Shown here piece after piece: positions 1 to 5,252 of a stretch of DNA of 5,252 nt. Source of the stretch: Methylococcales bacterium. GTDB taxonomy: Bacteria > Pseudomonadota > Gammaproteobacteria > Methylococcales > UBA1147. Where the stretch lies: contig JANXGZ010000051.1 of the NCBI GenBank assembly GCA_024958995.1, positions 1-5,252 of the forward strand, read 5' to 3'. The notes beneath the pieces were generated by a model. That model was not told the origin of the DNA and made no database searches. It was given only the letters and a program-made list of their open reading frames with translations. How positions within the stretch are numbered: position 1 is the stretch's first letter; the number at the start of each line of letters is the position of its first letter. The position numbers were made by a program, and so were the translations under genes.

Positions 1-1
1 A

Positions 2-157
2 GCTAGATCAATCGCCCGCAAACTGGGTGTTCTGGGTGCTGGTGACGAACAGCTCAGGGTGATCAGTTACGGCGAGGAAAAACCAGCATCCCATGGACAC
101 GACGAGCAGGCCTGGCAGCTAAACCGCCGGGTCGAGATTGTTTATCCTCGGAACTGA
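2..157 (+). CDS. pal: Peptidoglycan-associated lipoprotein Pal, C-terminal end (partial)
   Basis: This is the last 51 codons plus TGA of an OmpA-like peptidoglycan-binding domain; the 5' part lies outside the window. The tail contains VISYGEEKP, then GHDEQAW and NRRVEIVY. These match the end of E. coli Pal (VSYGKEKP, GHDEAAY, NRRAVLVY) in order and spacing, with the usual stop a few residues after NRR. Pal is an outer-membrane lipoprotein whose periplasmic domain binds meso-diaminopimelate of peptidoglycan and interacts with TolB and TolA to keep the outer membrane attached during cell division. The stop lies 4 bases before the start of cpoB, as expected at the 3' end of a tol-pal operon. The lipobox and signal peptide are not visible here, so the Pal call rests on this tail and on the cpoB neighbour. 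Another OmpA-family protein is the only realistic alternative. Confidence 0.93.
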   Translation, partial: ARSIARKLGVLGAGDEQLRVISYGEEKPASHGHDEQAWQLNRRVEIVYPRN

Positions 158-161
158 AGCG

Positions 162-1001
162 ATGAAAAAAAGTTTTTCTTTGTACCTGCTGTGTTTCTGG
201 ATGTTGCCGGTTCTGACGCAGGCCGCGTCCCAGGGAAATCTGTCGGAACGGGTCGGTCAGCTTGAGAAGAAGTTGTCGGGTCAGATCATGATGGAGATGC
301 TGGACCGAATGGAATTCTTGCAGAAAACCGTTCGCGATCTCAGGGGTGAAGTTGACCGACTCGGTCACGAACTCGAGCGGACCCAGACGCGACAGCAGAA
401 GCTTTACCTTGATCTGGACAAAAGGCTGATGAGTGTCGAACAGGGTTCAACGACGGGGGCGAATGTTGCCGATCCAAGGGCCGATGTTCAGGCGCCCGTC
501 GTCAGTGTTTCCGGACAGGTGTCCCAGGAAGCGCCGACTCCCCTTATTGTCGAGCCTGAAGTGCCAATCAGTCCGCCTTCATCACCGGCTCAACGGACAG
601 CGGCCAAGGATTCGACGAAAGAGGGTGCCATTTACCAGCGGGCCTTTGTTTTTCTCAATAATGGTCGCTATGACGATGCAGTCAGTCATTTCTCGCTCCT
701 GATCGACTCCTATCCGCAAGGGGACTATGCAGACAATGCCCAGTATTGGTTGGGCGAGACCTATTATGTCAAACGTGAGTTTCAATTAGCCCGCGAACAT
801 TTCACCAAGGTAATGGAAAATTATTCCGAAAGTATCAAGGTATCGGATGCTCTTTTGAAAACCGGTTATATCGAATATGAAACGGGGCAATGGGGCAAGG
901 CCCGCAAGGTTCTCAAATCAGTCGTTGAAAAGCATCCTGATTCAAACGCGGCGCTGCTGGCCAGTGACAGGCTGAAACGAATGCGCAAGGAAGGACATTG
1001 A
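162..1001 (+). CDS. cpoB: Cell division coordinator CpoB (YbgF), periplasmic coiled-coil/TPR protein
   Basis: The product is 279 residues. A Sec signal peptide covers residues 1-21 (Lys-Lys, hydrophobic core, cleavage predicted after LTQA). Residues about 26-94 form a charged heptad-like coiled coil matching the YbgF trimerisation domain. Residues about 95-150 are a Pro/Ser/Ala-rich linker. Residues about 154-275 hold tandem TPR-type repeats, including GRYDDAVSHF, YPQGDYADNAQYWLGETYY and KHPDSNAALLASDRL. CpoB acts in the periplasm, where it binds TolA and PBP1B-LpoB and links outer-membrane constriction to septal peptidoglycan synthesis. ATG 162 is preferred over the in-frame TTG at 138, because 138 lies inside pal and would put eight residues before the signal peptide. 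The 4-base gap after pal suggests co-transcription and translational coupling; the upstream Shine-Dalgarno sequence is weak. The TGA overlaps an ATG (TGATG) of a short ORF leading to queE. Confidence 0.95.
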   Translation: MKKSFSLYLLCFWMLPVLTQAASQGNLSERVGQLEKKLSGQIMMEMLDRMEFLQKTVRDLRGEVDRLGHELERTQTRQQKLYLDLDKRLMSVEQGSTTGANVADPRADVQAPVVSVSGQVSQEAPTPLIVEPEVPISPPSSPAQRTAAKDSTKEGAIYQRAFVFLNNGRYDDAVSHFSLLIDSYPQGDYADNAQYWLGETYYVKREFQLAREHFTKVMENYSESIKVSDALLKTGYIEYETGQWGKARKVLKSVVEKHPDSNAALLASDRLKRMRKEGH

Positions 1002-1037
1002 TGGCTACCGAATTAGCCTTCTACGTAGAAATTCATC

Positions 1038-1042
1038 AGGAG
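1038..1042 (+). promoter_or_regulatory. Shine-Dalgarno sequence of queE (AGGAG)
   Basis: AGGAG lies 7 bases before GTG 1050, which is ideal spacing. It is 17 bases before TTG 1060, which is too far for normal initiation. GTG 1050 is one base out of frame with the conserved QueE protein, so this site is the main reason to suspect that the true start differs from the one the literal sequence allows. Confidence 0.6.
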
Positions 1043-1059
1043 CGAATTGGTGGCTGATT

Positions 1060-1701
1060 TTGGAATACTTGCGTATTACAGAGATCTTTTATTCAATCCA
1101 GGGTGAGTCGTCTACTATCGGTATGCCGACCACGTTCGTGCGCCTGACCGGCTGTCCTCTGCGATGCACTTATTGCGATAGCGAGTATGCCTTTACCGGC
1201 GGTGAGTTGATGAGTCTACCGGATATCGTTGCCCGTGTTTCCGAACAACCAACCCGGTACGTTACAGTGACGGGAGGGGAGCCCCTGGCTCAGAAAAATT
1301 GTTCCAGGCTGCTGGAAGAGTTAATCGACCGCGGTTTCACGGTGTCGCTCGAGACCAGTGGGGCGATGGATCTTGCTCCCGTTGACCCGCGGGTAGTCAA
1401 AGTGATGGACCTCAAGACGCCGAGTTCGGGAGAGCAGCATCAGAACCTCTATTCGAATCTCGAATACCTCGATCGCCAGGACCAGATTAAGTTCGTGATT
1501 GGTTCGCAAGAAGATTACGCCTGGGCCTGCGATACGGTTAGGAAATTCGGACTCGAGGAACGTTGTCAGGTACTGTTTTCTCCGGTTTCTGGGCAGATGG
1601 ATGCAACCTGCCTGGCTGACAATATTCTACGCGATGGTATCCAGGTGCGACTCCAAGTCCAGTTGCACAAACTGCTGTGGGGAGACGTTGCCGGCAAATG
1701 A
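1060..1701 (+). CDS. queE: 7-carboxy-7-deazaguanine synthase QueE (radical SAM)
   Basis: QueE rearranges 6-carboxy-5,6,7,8-tetrahydropterin to 7-carboxy-7-deazaguanine, using S-adenosylmethionine, Mg2+ and a 4Fe-4S cluster. It acts in the cytosol in the preQ0/queuosine pathway. The 213-residue frame opens with LRITEIFYSIQGES, the conserved QueE N-terminus. The radical-SAM cysteines form CPLRCTYC (Cys32, Cys36, Cys39, counting from TTG 1060), and the GGEP motif (72-75) contacts SAM. LETSG lies at 97-101, and the protein ends with QLHKLLWGD, the usual family tail. The start is uncertain. TTG 1060 is the only standard start codon in this frame close to the conserved N-terminus, but it has no RBS at proper spacing. 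A GTG at 1050 with an ideal RBS would read VADLEYLRITEI if one T of the TTTT run at 1057-1060 were absent. The 3' end overlaps queC by ATGA, so the two are very probably co-translated. The family assignment is secure; the first residues are not. Confidence 0.93.
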   Translation: MEYLRITEIFYSIQGESSTIGMPTTFVRLTGCPLRCTYCDSEYAFTGGELMSLPDIVARVSEQPTRYVTVTGGEPLAQKNCSRLLEELIDRGFTVSLETSGAMDLAPVDPRVVKVMDLKTPSSGEQHQNLYSNLEYLDRQDQIKFVIGSQEDYAWACDTVRKFGLEERCQVLFSPVSGQMDATCLADNILRDGIQVRLQVQLHKLLWGDVAGK

Positions 1702-2381
1702 ACCTGAGTGAAAAGCCAAAGGCTGTCATCCTGCTATCAGGCGGACTGGATTCCATTACCGCGTTGGCCCTTGCTAGGAAGCAGGGATTCGAGTGCCATG
1801 CCCTGAGTTTCGACTATGGTCAGCGGCACAACGCGGAATTGGTCGCGGCGCGCAGGATTGCGGCGCACTACGGCCTGATCGAACATCGGATCATGCAGTT
1901 TGGACTAGGTTCGATTGGCGGGTCGGCATTGACCGACGAATCCATCGACGTTCCAGAAGAAGCAGCCGAGGGCATTCCCGTTACCTACGTTCCGGCCAGG
2001 AACACCGTTTTTCTGGCCTTGGCTCTGGGCTGGGCAGAGGTGCTTGAAGCTCATGACATTTTTGTTGGCGTTAATGCGGTGGATTTTTCGGGCTACCCGG
2101 ATTGCAGACCCGAGTACATCAAAGCCTTTCAGACCATGGCAAACCTTGCGACCAGGGTAGGAGTCGAGGGTGGGGTTATTCGAATTAATGCACCTCTGAT
2201 CCAGATGAGCAAGGCCGAGATCGTTCGTATGGGCACTGAACTCGCGGTTGATTACTCGATGACGGTGTCGTGTTACGCAGCAGACTCCGAGGGCAGGGGT
2301 TGCCGCAGCTGCGATGCTTGTCGATTGCGTTCGGAGGGGTTCCAGAGCGCTGGAATCCATGACCCTACAAGGTATCGGTGA
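1698..2381 (+). CDS. queC: 7-cyano-7-deazaguanine (preQ0) synthase QueC
   Basis: QueC is the ATP-dependent enzyme that turns 7-carboxy-7-deazaguanine and ammonia into preQ0, the step after QueE. The product is 227 residues, against 231 in E. coli. An N-terminal PP-loop SGGLDS (residues 14-19) binds ATP. FDYGQRH (38-44), YVPARNT (97-103) and GVNAVDFSGYPDCRPEY (124-140) are characteristic QueC segments. The C-terminal zinc site is complete: Cys192 followed by CRSCDAC (Cys202, Cys205, Cys208). ATG 1698 overlaps the queE stop (ATGA) and is followed directly by the expected N-terminus. An in-frame GTG at 1677 lies inside queE and would add seven non-conserved residues. GGAG at 1681-1684 is a distant RBS, so translation probably depends on coupling to queE. 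No preQ1 riboswitch is evident upstream of the pair. Confidence 0.96.
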   Translation: MNLSEKPKAVILLSGGLDSITALALARKQGFECHALSFDYGQRHNAELVAARRIAAHYGLIEHRIMQFGLGSIGGSALTDESIDVPEEAAEGIPVTYVPARNTVFLALALGWAEVLEAHDIFVGVNAVDFSGYPDCRPEYIKAFQTMANLATRVGVEGGVIRINAPLIQMSKAEIVRMGTELAVDYSMTVSCYAADSEGRGCRSCDACRLRSEGFQSAGIHDPTRYR

Positions 2382-2412
2382 TCGGTCCGGGCGGCACGCT
2401 TCTGGTCTGTAC

Positions 2413-2428
2413 AGCGGGCTTTCCCGCT
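2413..2428 (+). terminator. Possible weak terminator after queC
   Basis: AGCGGG and CCCGCT form a perfect 6-bp stem around a CTTT loop, 31 bases after the queC stop. Only a mixed T-rich stretch follows (ACTCCTTCTGGG, then TTGTCTTTTA), not a true U-tract, so intrinsic termination may be partial. The position between queC and the tRNA promoter fits an operon end. Confidence 0.4.
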
Positions 2429-2440
2429 ACTCCTTCTGGG

Positions 2441-2468
2441 TTGTCTTTTATGGCCTTTCCTGTACAAT
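2441..2468 (+). promoter_or_regulatory. Likely sigma-70 promoter of tRNA-Lys
   Basis: A -35-like TTGTCT (2441-2446) and a -10-like TACAAT (2463-2468) are separated by 16 bases. The -10 hexamer ends 14 bases before the mature tRNA 5' end, leaving a leader of roughly 6-8 bases. The bases after the -10 (GCGCG) form the GC-rich discriminator typical of stable-RNA promoters under stringent control. This is a match by eye to the consensus. Confidence 0.6.
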
Positions 2469-2482
2469 GCGCGTTCCAATCG

Positions 2483-2558
2483 GGGCCGTTAGCTCAGTTG
2501 GTAGAGCACCGCACTTTTAATGCGATGGTCGAGCGTTCGAATCGCTCACGGCCCACCA
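2483..2558 (+). tRNA. tRNA-Lys (anticodon UUU)
   Basis: This is a 76-base cloverleaf with encoded CCA. The acceptor stem GGGCCGT (2483-2489) pairs fully with ACGGCCC (2548-2554), with discriminator A2555 and CCA 2556-2558. The D arm is GCTC/GAGC (2492-2495 with 2504-2507). The anticodon loop CTTTTAA (2514-2520) places TTT at 2516-2518. The T arm is GAGCG/CGCTC around TTCGAAT (2536-2542). The sequence follows E. coli tRNA-Lys closely in the D arm, the anticodon loop and the TGGTC variable region. One oddity is a C-A mismatch at the top of the anticodon stem (C2509 opposite A2525, positions 27-43), where E. coli has a G-U pair. The location directly after queC matches the Pseudomonas arrangement, where this tRNA-Lys is a known island attachment site. 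Confidence 0.97.
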
Positions 2559-2578
2559 TCCATCATCTCCCAAGTTAC

Positions 2579-2611
2579 CCAATAAATAAGAATATTATGC
2601 TTATTTATTGG
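2579..2611. repeat. Perfect 12-bp AT-rich inverted repeat with 9-base loop
   Basis: CCAATAAATAAG (2579-2590) is the exact reverse complement of CTTATTTATTGG (2600-2611), around the loop AATATTATG. It starts 20 bases after the tRNA CCA end. No T-run follows, and the stem is mostly A-T, so a Rho-independent terminator is unlikely. It could be a protein-binding palindrome, a processing hairpin of the tRNA trailer or the remnant of an element end. The function is unknown. Confidence 0.7.
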
Positions 2612-2643
2612 TGATACAGCGTAATCTATTTTTGTAAAGTCAC

Positions 2644-2670
2644 AAACTGACGTAAAACGTCAGTTTTCTC
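2644..2670 (+). terminator. Rho-independent terminator, probably of the tRNA-Lys transcript
   Basis: AAACTGACGT (2644-2653) pairs perfectly with ACGTCAGTTT (2657-2666) around a three-base AAA loop. TTTTCTC follows on the plus strand, with the last stem bases contributing to the T-run. The first stem bases are A-rich, as in many intrinsic terminators. It lies about 85 bases after the tRNA with no gene between, so it most likely ends that transcript. On the minus strand the sequence after the stem is a poorer U-tract. Confidence 0.65.
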
Positions 2671-3107
2671 CAAATCAATTTCGATACTCCGATCGTTTCT
2701 CACCAGCAGTGAGGCAGGTGCATCGAACCAAGGCAGGTTAGCTCCGGCCCCGCTGGATACTAGCCCTTGGGGAAGGCGGTCTGTAGATTTTTTTCCGTTC
2801 TCTGGTTTGTGAAGATTGCAACCGTTTCGATAGAGGGCTTTGCGGGCCACCCAGGGACAAACCCACGACCCGCGCGCACGATTGGTTTAAAATTAATGTC
2901 TGGATTTACCCAGAAGCTAATGGTCAGTTTCAGGAACACGGATGCGGCGGCCATTGAACCTGGGAAAAGGACGGTTGAAAAACGGGTTCAGGACGTGGGT
3001 TAGAGCTCGCCTTTCTCGTTTTGGCTGTATGTCACTCTACTGATCCGGTACCTGATTACAGGTCAGGGCCTGGATGTACATACCAAGAATCAAAGAGCGC
3101 CTTACTC

Positions 3108-4208
3108 ATGTCGGGAAATACCATCGGAAAACTTTTCGCAGTGACTTCTTTCGGCGAAAGCCACGGACCCGCGATCGGCTGCATCGTCGACGGTTGTCCG
3201 CCGGGGCTGGCCCTCAGCGAGGAAGACATGCAGGTTGATCTCGACCGCCGCCGGCCCGGCAAGTCGCGCCACACCACGCAGCGTCGAGAAGCCGATGAGG
3301 TTCATATTCTATCGGGCGTGTTCGAGGGAAAGACCACCGGCACACCGATTGGCCTAATGATCGAGAATACAGATCAGCGATCTAAGGATTATTCAAACAT
3401 TGCCGATCGTTTCAGACCCGGACATGCCGATTACACCTACCTGCAGAAATATGGGGTTCGTGATTACCGCGGGGGTGGTCGTTCTTCTGCTCGCGAAACG
3501 GCGATGCGGGTGGCAGCTGGAGCGATCGCGAAAAAATTCCTGTATCAGCTGATAGGGGTTCGTATCCGTGGATACCTGGCGCAATTGGGTCCTTTGGTGT
3601 TGGACTTCAAGGATTGGGAGTCGGTCAACCAGAACCCGTTTTTTTGTCCGGACCCGGCACGGATTCCTGAGCTTGAGGACTATATGGATGCGTTGCGCAA
3701 GGAAGGCAATTCCGTGGGTGCGCGGATCAATGTCGTTGCCGAGAACGTTCCAGCGGGGCTTGGTGAGCCGATCTTTGATCGGCTCGATGCCGACCTTGCC
3801 CATGCGCTAATGAGTATCAACGCCGTTAAAGGGGTCGAGATCGGAGATGGTTTCGATTGTGTCGATTGCAAGGGGACCGATTTTCGTGACGAAATGACCC
3901 CCGAGGGTTTCCTCAGCAACCATGCTGGGGGGGTTCTGGGCGGCATTTCCAGCGGCCAGGATATTAGGGCAAGCATCGCGCTGAAAGCGACGTCCAGCTT
4001 GCGTCTGCCGGGTGCAGGGGTGAATGTCGAGGGAAAACCGGTTGAAGTCATCACCAAGGGACGCCACGACCCTTGTGTTGGGATTCGTGCAACGCCGATT
4101 GCCGAAGCCATGATGGCGATCGTGATTTTCGACCATTTCCTGCGTCACAGAGGGCAGAATCAGGGTGTAGAAATCCCAATGTCGCCGATTCCGGGTAGTA
4201 GGGACTGA
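3108..4208 (+). CDS. aroC: Chorismate synthase AroC
   Basis: AroC converts 5-enolpyruvylshikimate-3-phosphate to chorismate, the last common step of aromatic amino-acid, folate and quinone precursor synthesis, and needs reduced FMN. The product is 366 residues, against 361 in E. coli, and looks complete. It begins MSGNTIGKLF. The family signatures follow in order: FGESHG with His19 (15-20), GCIVDG (24-29), RFRPGHADYTY with His106 (101-111), RGGGRSSARETAMR (121-134), AHALMSINAVKGVEIGDGF (231-249), SNHAGGVLGGISSGQ (270-284) and ITKGRHDPCVGIRA (315-328). A segment that reads KPTSS in E. coli reads KATSS here (293-297), probably without consequence. ATG 3108 is chosen because it begins the conserved N-terminus; an in-frame TTG at 3021 would add 29 non-conserved residues. 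The RBS is a modest AAAGAG about ten bases upstream. The gene stands apart from queC and the tRNA, and may be transcribed with the transporter 91 bases downstream. Confidence 0.98.
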   Translation: MSGNTIGKLFAVTSFGESHGPAIGCIVDGCPPGLALSEEDMQVDLDRRRPGKSRHTTQRREADEVHILSGVFEGKTTGTPIGLMIENTDQRSKDYSNIADRFRPGHADYTYLQKYGVRDYRGGGRSSARETAMRVAAGAIAKKFLYQLIGVRIRGYLAQLGPLVLDFKDWESVNQNPFFCPDPARIPELEDYMDALRKEGNSVGARINVVAENVPAGLGEPIFDRLDADLAHALMSINAVKGVEIGDGFDCVDCKGTDFRDEMTPEGFLSNHAGGVLGGISSGQDIRASIALKATSSLRLPGAGVNVEGKPVEVITKGRHDPCVGIRATPIAEAMMAIVIFDHFLRHRGQNQGVEIPMSPIPGSRD

Positions 4209-4240
4209 GACCTGACCACTCGGTGGCCGAGGTGTCGATA

Positions 4241-4303
4241 ATGGGGCCGGTTCAGGCCAGCTGGTTGCCGGGTTCTGAGGGTATGGCTGGGTCGGGCGTA
4301 TGA
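4241..4303 (+). other. Possible 20-codon leader ORF coupled to the transporter gene
   Basis: ATG 4241 begins a 20-codon frame (MGPVQASWLPGSEGMAGSGV) preceded by GAGGTG (4229-4234), a good Shine-Dalgarno sequence six bases upstream. Its TGA (4301-4303) overlaps the transporter ATG (4300-4302) as ATGA. The transporter has no good RBS of its own, so ribosomes ending this ORF could restart there. The peptide matches nothing I know, and the arrangement could be chance. Confidence 0.28.
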
Positions 4304-5252
4304 GGAGTCTTCCCTACTGGCGTCTTTCGGCCTTTTACTTCCTTTATTTCTCGGCGCTTGGCAGCCTGCTTCCGTACTGGAACCTGTACCTGGAATCGCT
4401 GGGTTTCAATGCCGTTCAGATTGGCCAGCTTGCCGCCGTGATGGTTGGAACAAAGATCGTTGCCCCGAACATCTGGGGCTGGATTGCGGACCAAAGTGGT
4501 CGCCGACTCTCCCTGATCCGCAGCGCTTCTTTGATGGCTAGTCTGGCCTTTCTGGCCATGTTGCTGGACACTGGGTTTATCTGGATGGCGTCGGTGACGC
4601 TGGTGTTCAGTTTTTTCTGGAACGCTTCGCTGCCCCAGTTCGAGGCAGTTACCCTGAGCTACCTGAAAAGCGACCCGTATGGTTACAGTCAGGTTCGGGT
4701 GTGGGGATCGATCGGCTTCGTGGTGACCGTGATCGGGGTTGGCTGGCTGCTTGAATCGCTAGATATTTCGGTGCTGCCGTTGGTGGTCGCGTTGCTCATG
4801 TGGGGGATCTGGGTGGCTAGTATGCTGGTTCCTCGGGAACAGGTCTCAGGCAGTGAAAGCGCGGCTTCCGGCTTAGGCGTGATTCTCCGGAAAACTGAGG
4901 TCATCGCGTTCCTGGTCGTTTCCTGCCTGGTGCAGCTGGCGCACGGCCCGTATTACGTATTCTATTCGATCTTCCTGGAACACCACGGCTACAGCCATGG
5001 TCAGATCGGCCAGTTGTGGTCACTGGGCGTCATCGCCGAAGTTATGTTGTTCTTCAGCATGCATCGGTGTTTGGCAAAGTTCAGCCTCAGAGTGATCTTG
5101 CTGGCTAGTATAATGGCCGGGGTGTTACGGTGGGCACTGATCGCTTTTTTCGCGGATCATCTTCCAACCCTGGTTTTTGCCCAAGTGCTGCACGCAGCGA
5201 CCTTCGGTTCGATGCATGTGGCGGCCATTCATTTGGTACACGCTTATTTTCC
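4300..5252 (+). CDS. Major facilitator superfamily transporter, HcaT/MFS_1-like (3' end outside window)
   Basis: The frame stays open for 317 codons plus two bases and runs off the window. It is an inner-membrane secondary transporter. About ten hydrophobic segments can be seen, near residues 8-28, 40-62, 71-89, 93-112, 132-153, 156-176, 200-222, 236-255, 263-285 and 287-310. A cytoplasmic-type loop GWIADQSGRR (60-69) between segments 2 and 3 matches the MFS signature loop. The opening LPYWRLSAFYFLYFSALGSLLPYW, given here as two parts LPYWRLSAFYF and LYFSALGSLLPYW, plus QVRVWGSIGF (131-140), resembles the phenylpropionate permease (HcaT) and nucleoside-symporter-like group. E. coli HcaT has 379 residues, so roughly the last two helices are missing. 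ATG 4300 is the only standard start after the in-frame TGA at 4276, and it has no clear RBS. Position behind aroC suggests co-transcription. The substrate is unknown, and I do not assign hcaT. Confidence 0.9.
   Translation, partial: MRSLPYWRLSAFYFLYFSALGSLLPYWNLYLESLGFNAVQIGQLAAVMVGTKIVAPNIWGWIADQSGRRLSLIRSASLMASLAFLAMLLDTGFIWMASVTLVFSFFWNASLPQFEAVTLSYLKSDPYGYSQVRVWGSIGFVVTVIGVGWLLESLDISVLPLVVALLMWGIWVASMLVPREQVSGSESAASGLGVILRKTEVIAFLVVSCLVQLAHGPYYVFYSIFLEHHGYSHGQIGQLWSLGVIAEVMLFFSMHRCLAKFSLRVILLASIMAGVLRWALIAFFADHLPTLVFAQVLHAATFGSMHVAAIHLVHAYF

Larger units (their letters stand above)
2559..3107. other. 549-base gene-poor stretch between tRNA-Lys and aroC
   Basis: I see no convincing gene on either strand. 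Frames that stay open (for example 2626-2850 and 2760-2954 on the minus strand, 2767-3003 on the plus strand) have no recognisable family, no clear RBS and no protein-like pattern. The 2626-2850 frame also runs through the terminator hairpin. The first 110 bases hold two inverted repeats, listed separately. Nearby sequence includes a 7-T run (2788-2794), two copies of AGGCAGGT (2712-2719 and 2731-2738) and a small ACCTG/CAGGT hairpin (3050-3063) before aroC. In many gammaproteobacteria prmB lies just upstream of aroC; no trace of its C-terminus is recognisable here. The stretch may be a rearrangement scar or long untranslated sequence carrying the aroC promoter, which I could not place with confidence. 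Confidence 0.6.

Noticed and set aside
1019..1030. Perfect 12-base palindrome TTCTACGTAGAA before queE
   Set aside because: About one 12-base perfect palindrome is expected by chance in a window of this size, and nothing else marks it as an operator.
2763..2794. CCTT/AAGG hairpin followed by a 7-T run as a terminator
   Set aside because: The stem is only four pairs and the T-run begins about 11 bases after it, so it does not form a proper intrinsic terminator.
2626..2850. 74-residue minus-strand frame
   Set aside because: It has no recognisable family and no clear RBS, and its 3' part is formed by the tRNA terminator hairpin, so it is more likely a chance frame.
2840..2860. GGGCCACCCA as a second copy of the tRNA 3' end (att repeat)
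   Set aside because: It matches the tRNA GGCCCACCA only loosely and does not extend into the T arm, so it is not an attachment-site duplicate.
2860..3001. AACCCACG and CGTGGGTT as inverted ends of a small mobile element
   Set aside because: The match is only eight bases over a 126-base spacer, with no flanking target duplication and no transposase, so chance is sufficient.
2767..3003. 78-residue plus-strand frame before aroC
   Set aside because: It starts at TTG without a good RBS, has no known motif, and shares the stretch with other equally open frames.
2975..3004. TTGAAA with GTTAGA 18 bases later as an aroC promoter
   Set aside because: The -10 match is poor, and other equally weak pairs exist in this region.
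3680..4111. Long minus-strand frames within aroC
   Set aside because: They are shadows of the aroC coding sequence, which has full family conservation on the plus strand.

Overview
The window is ordinary gammaproteobacterial chromosome of moderate GC content (mid-fifties by eye), with every recognisable gene on the + strand. The gene order pal - cpoB - queE - queC - tRNA-Lys is a well-known arrangement in gammaproteobacteria such as Pseudomonas. The AroC protein resembles the E. coli enzyme closely along its whole length. I infer a gammaproteobacterium outside the Enterobacterales, but I cannot name the genus.

Layout. (1) Positions 2-157 hold the last 51 codons of pal, the outer-membrane peptidoglycan-binding lipoprotein of the Tol-Pal system. 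(2) cpoB (162-1001) starts 4 bases after the pal stop and encodes the periplasmic coiled-coil/TPR partner of that system. (3) queE (about 1060-1701) and queC (1698-2381) overlap by ATGA and encode two consecutive steps of 7-deazaguanine (preQ0, queuosine precursor) synthesis. (4) A weak hairpin, a likely sigma-70 promoter and a complete tRNA-Lys(UUU) with encoded CCA follow at 2413-2558. (5) About 550 bases without a convincing gene (2559-3107) contain a 12-bp AT-rich inverted repeat and a good Rho-independent terminator. (6) aroC (3108-4208, chorismate synthase) is complete. (7) A major facilitator transporter of the HcaT-like group begins at 4300 and runs off the window after 317 codons.

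How the genes work together. Pal and CpoB coordinate outer-membrane constriction with septal peptidoglycan synthesis during division. QueE makes 7-carboxy-7-deazaguanine and QueC converts it to preQ0. The tRNA-Lys is not a queuosine substrate, so its position beside queC is synteny rather than pathway. AroC finishes the shikimate pathway, and the transporter behind it may be co-transcribed, but its substrate cannot be read from sequence.

I found no undescribed multi-gene system. The points most worth checking are the queE start, where a single extra T seems to separate a well-placed RBS and GTG from the conserved reading frame; a 20-codon ORF with a good Shine-Dalgarno sequence that overlaps the transporter start by ATGA; and the gene-poor stretch beside tRNA-Lys, a locus type known as an island integration site.
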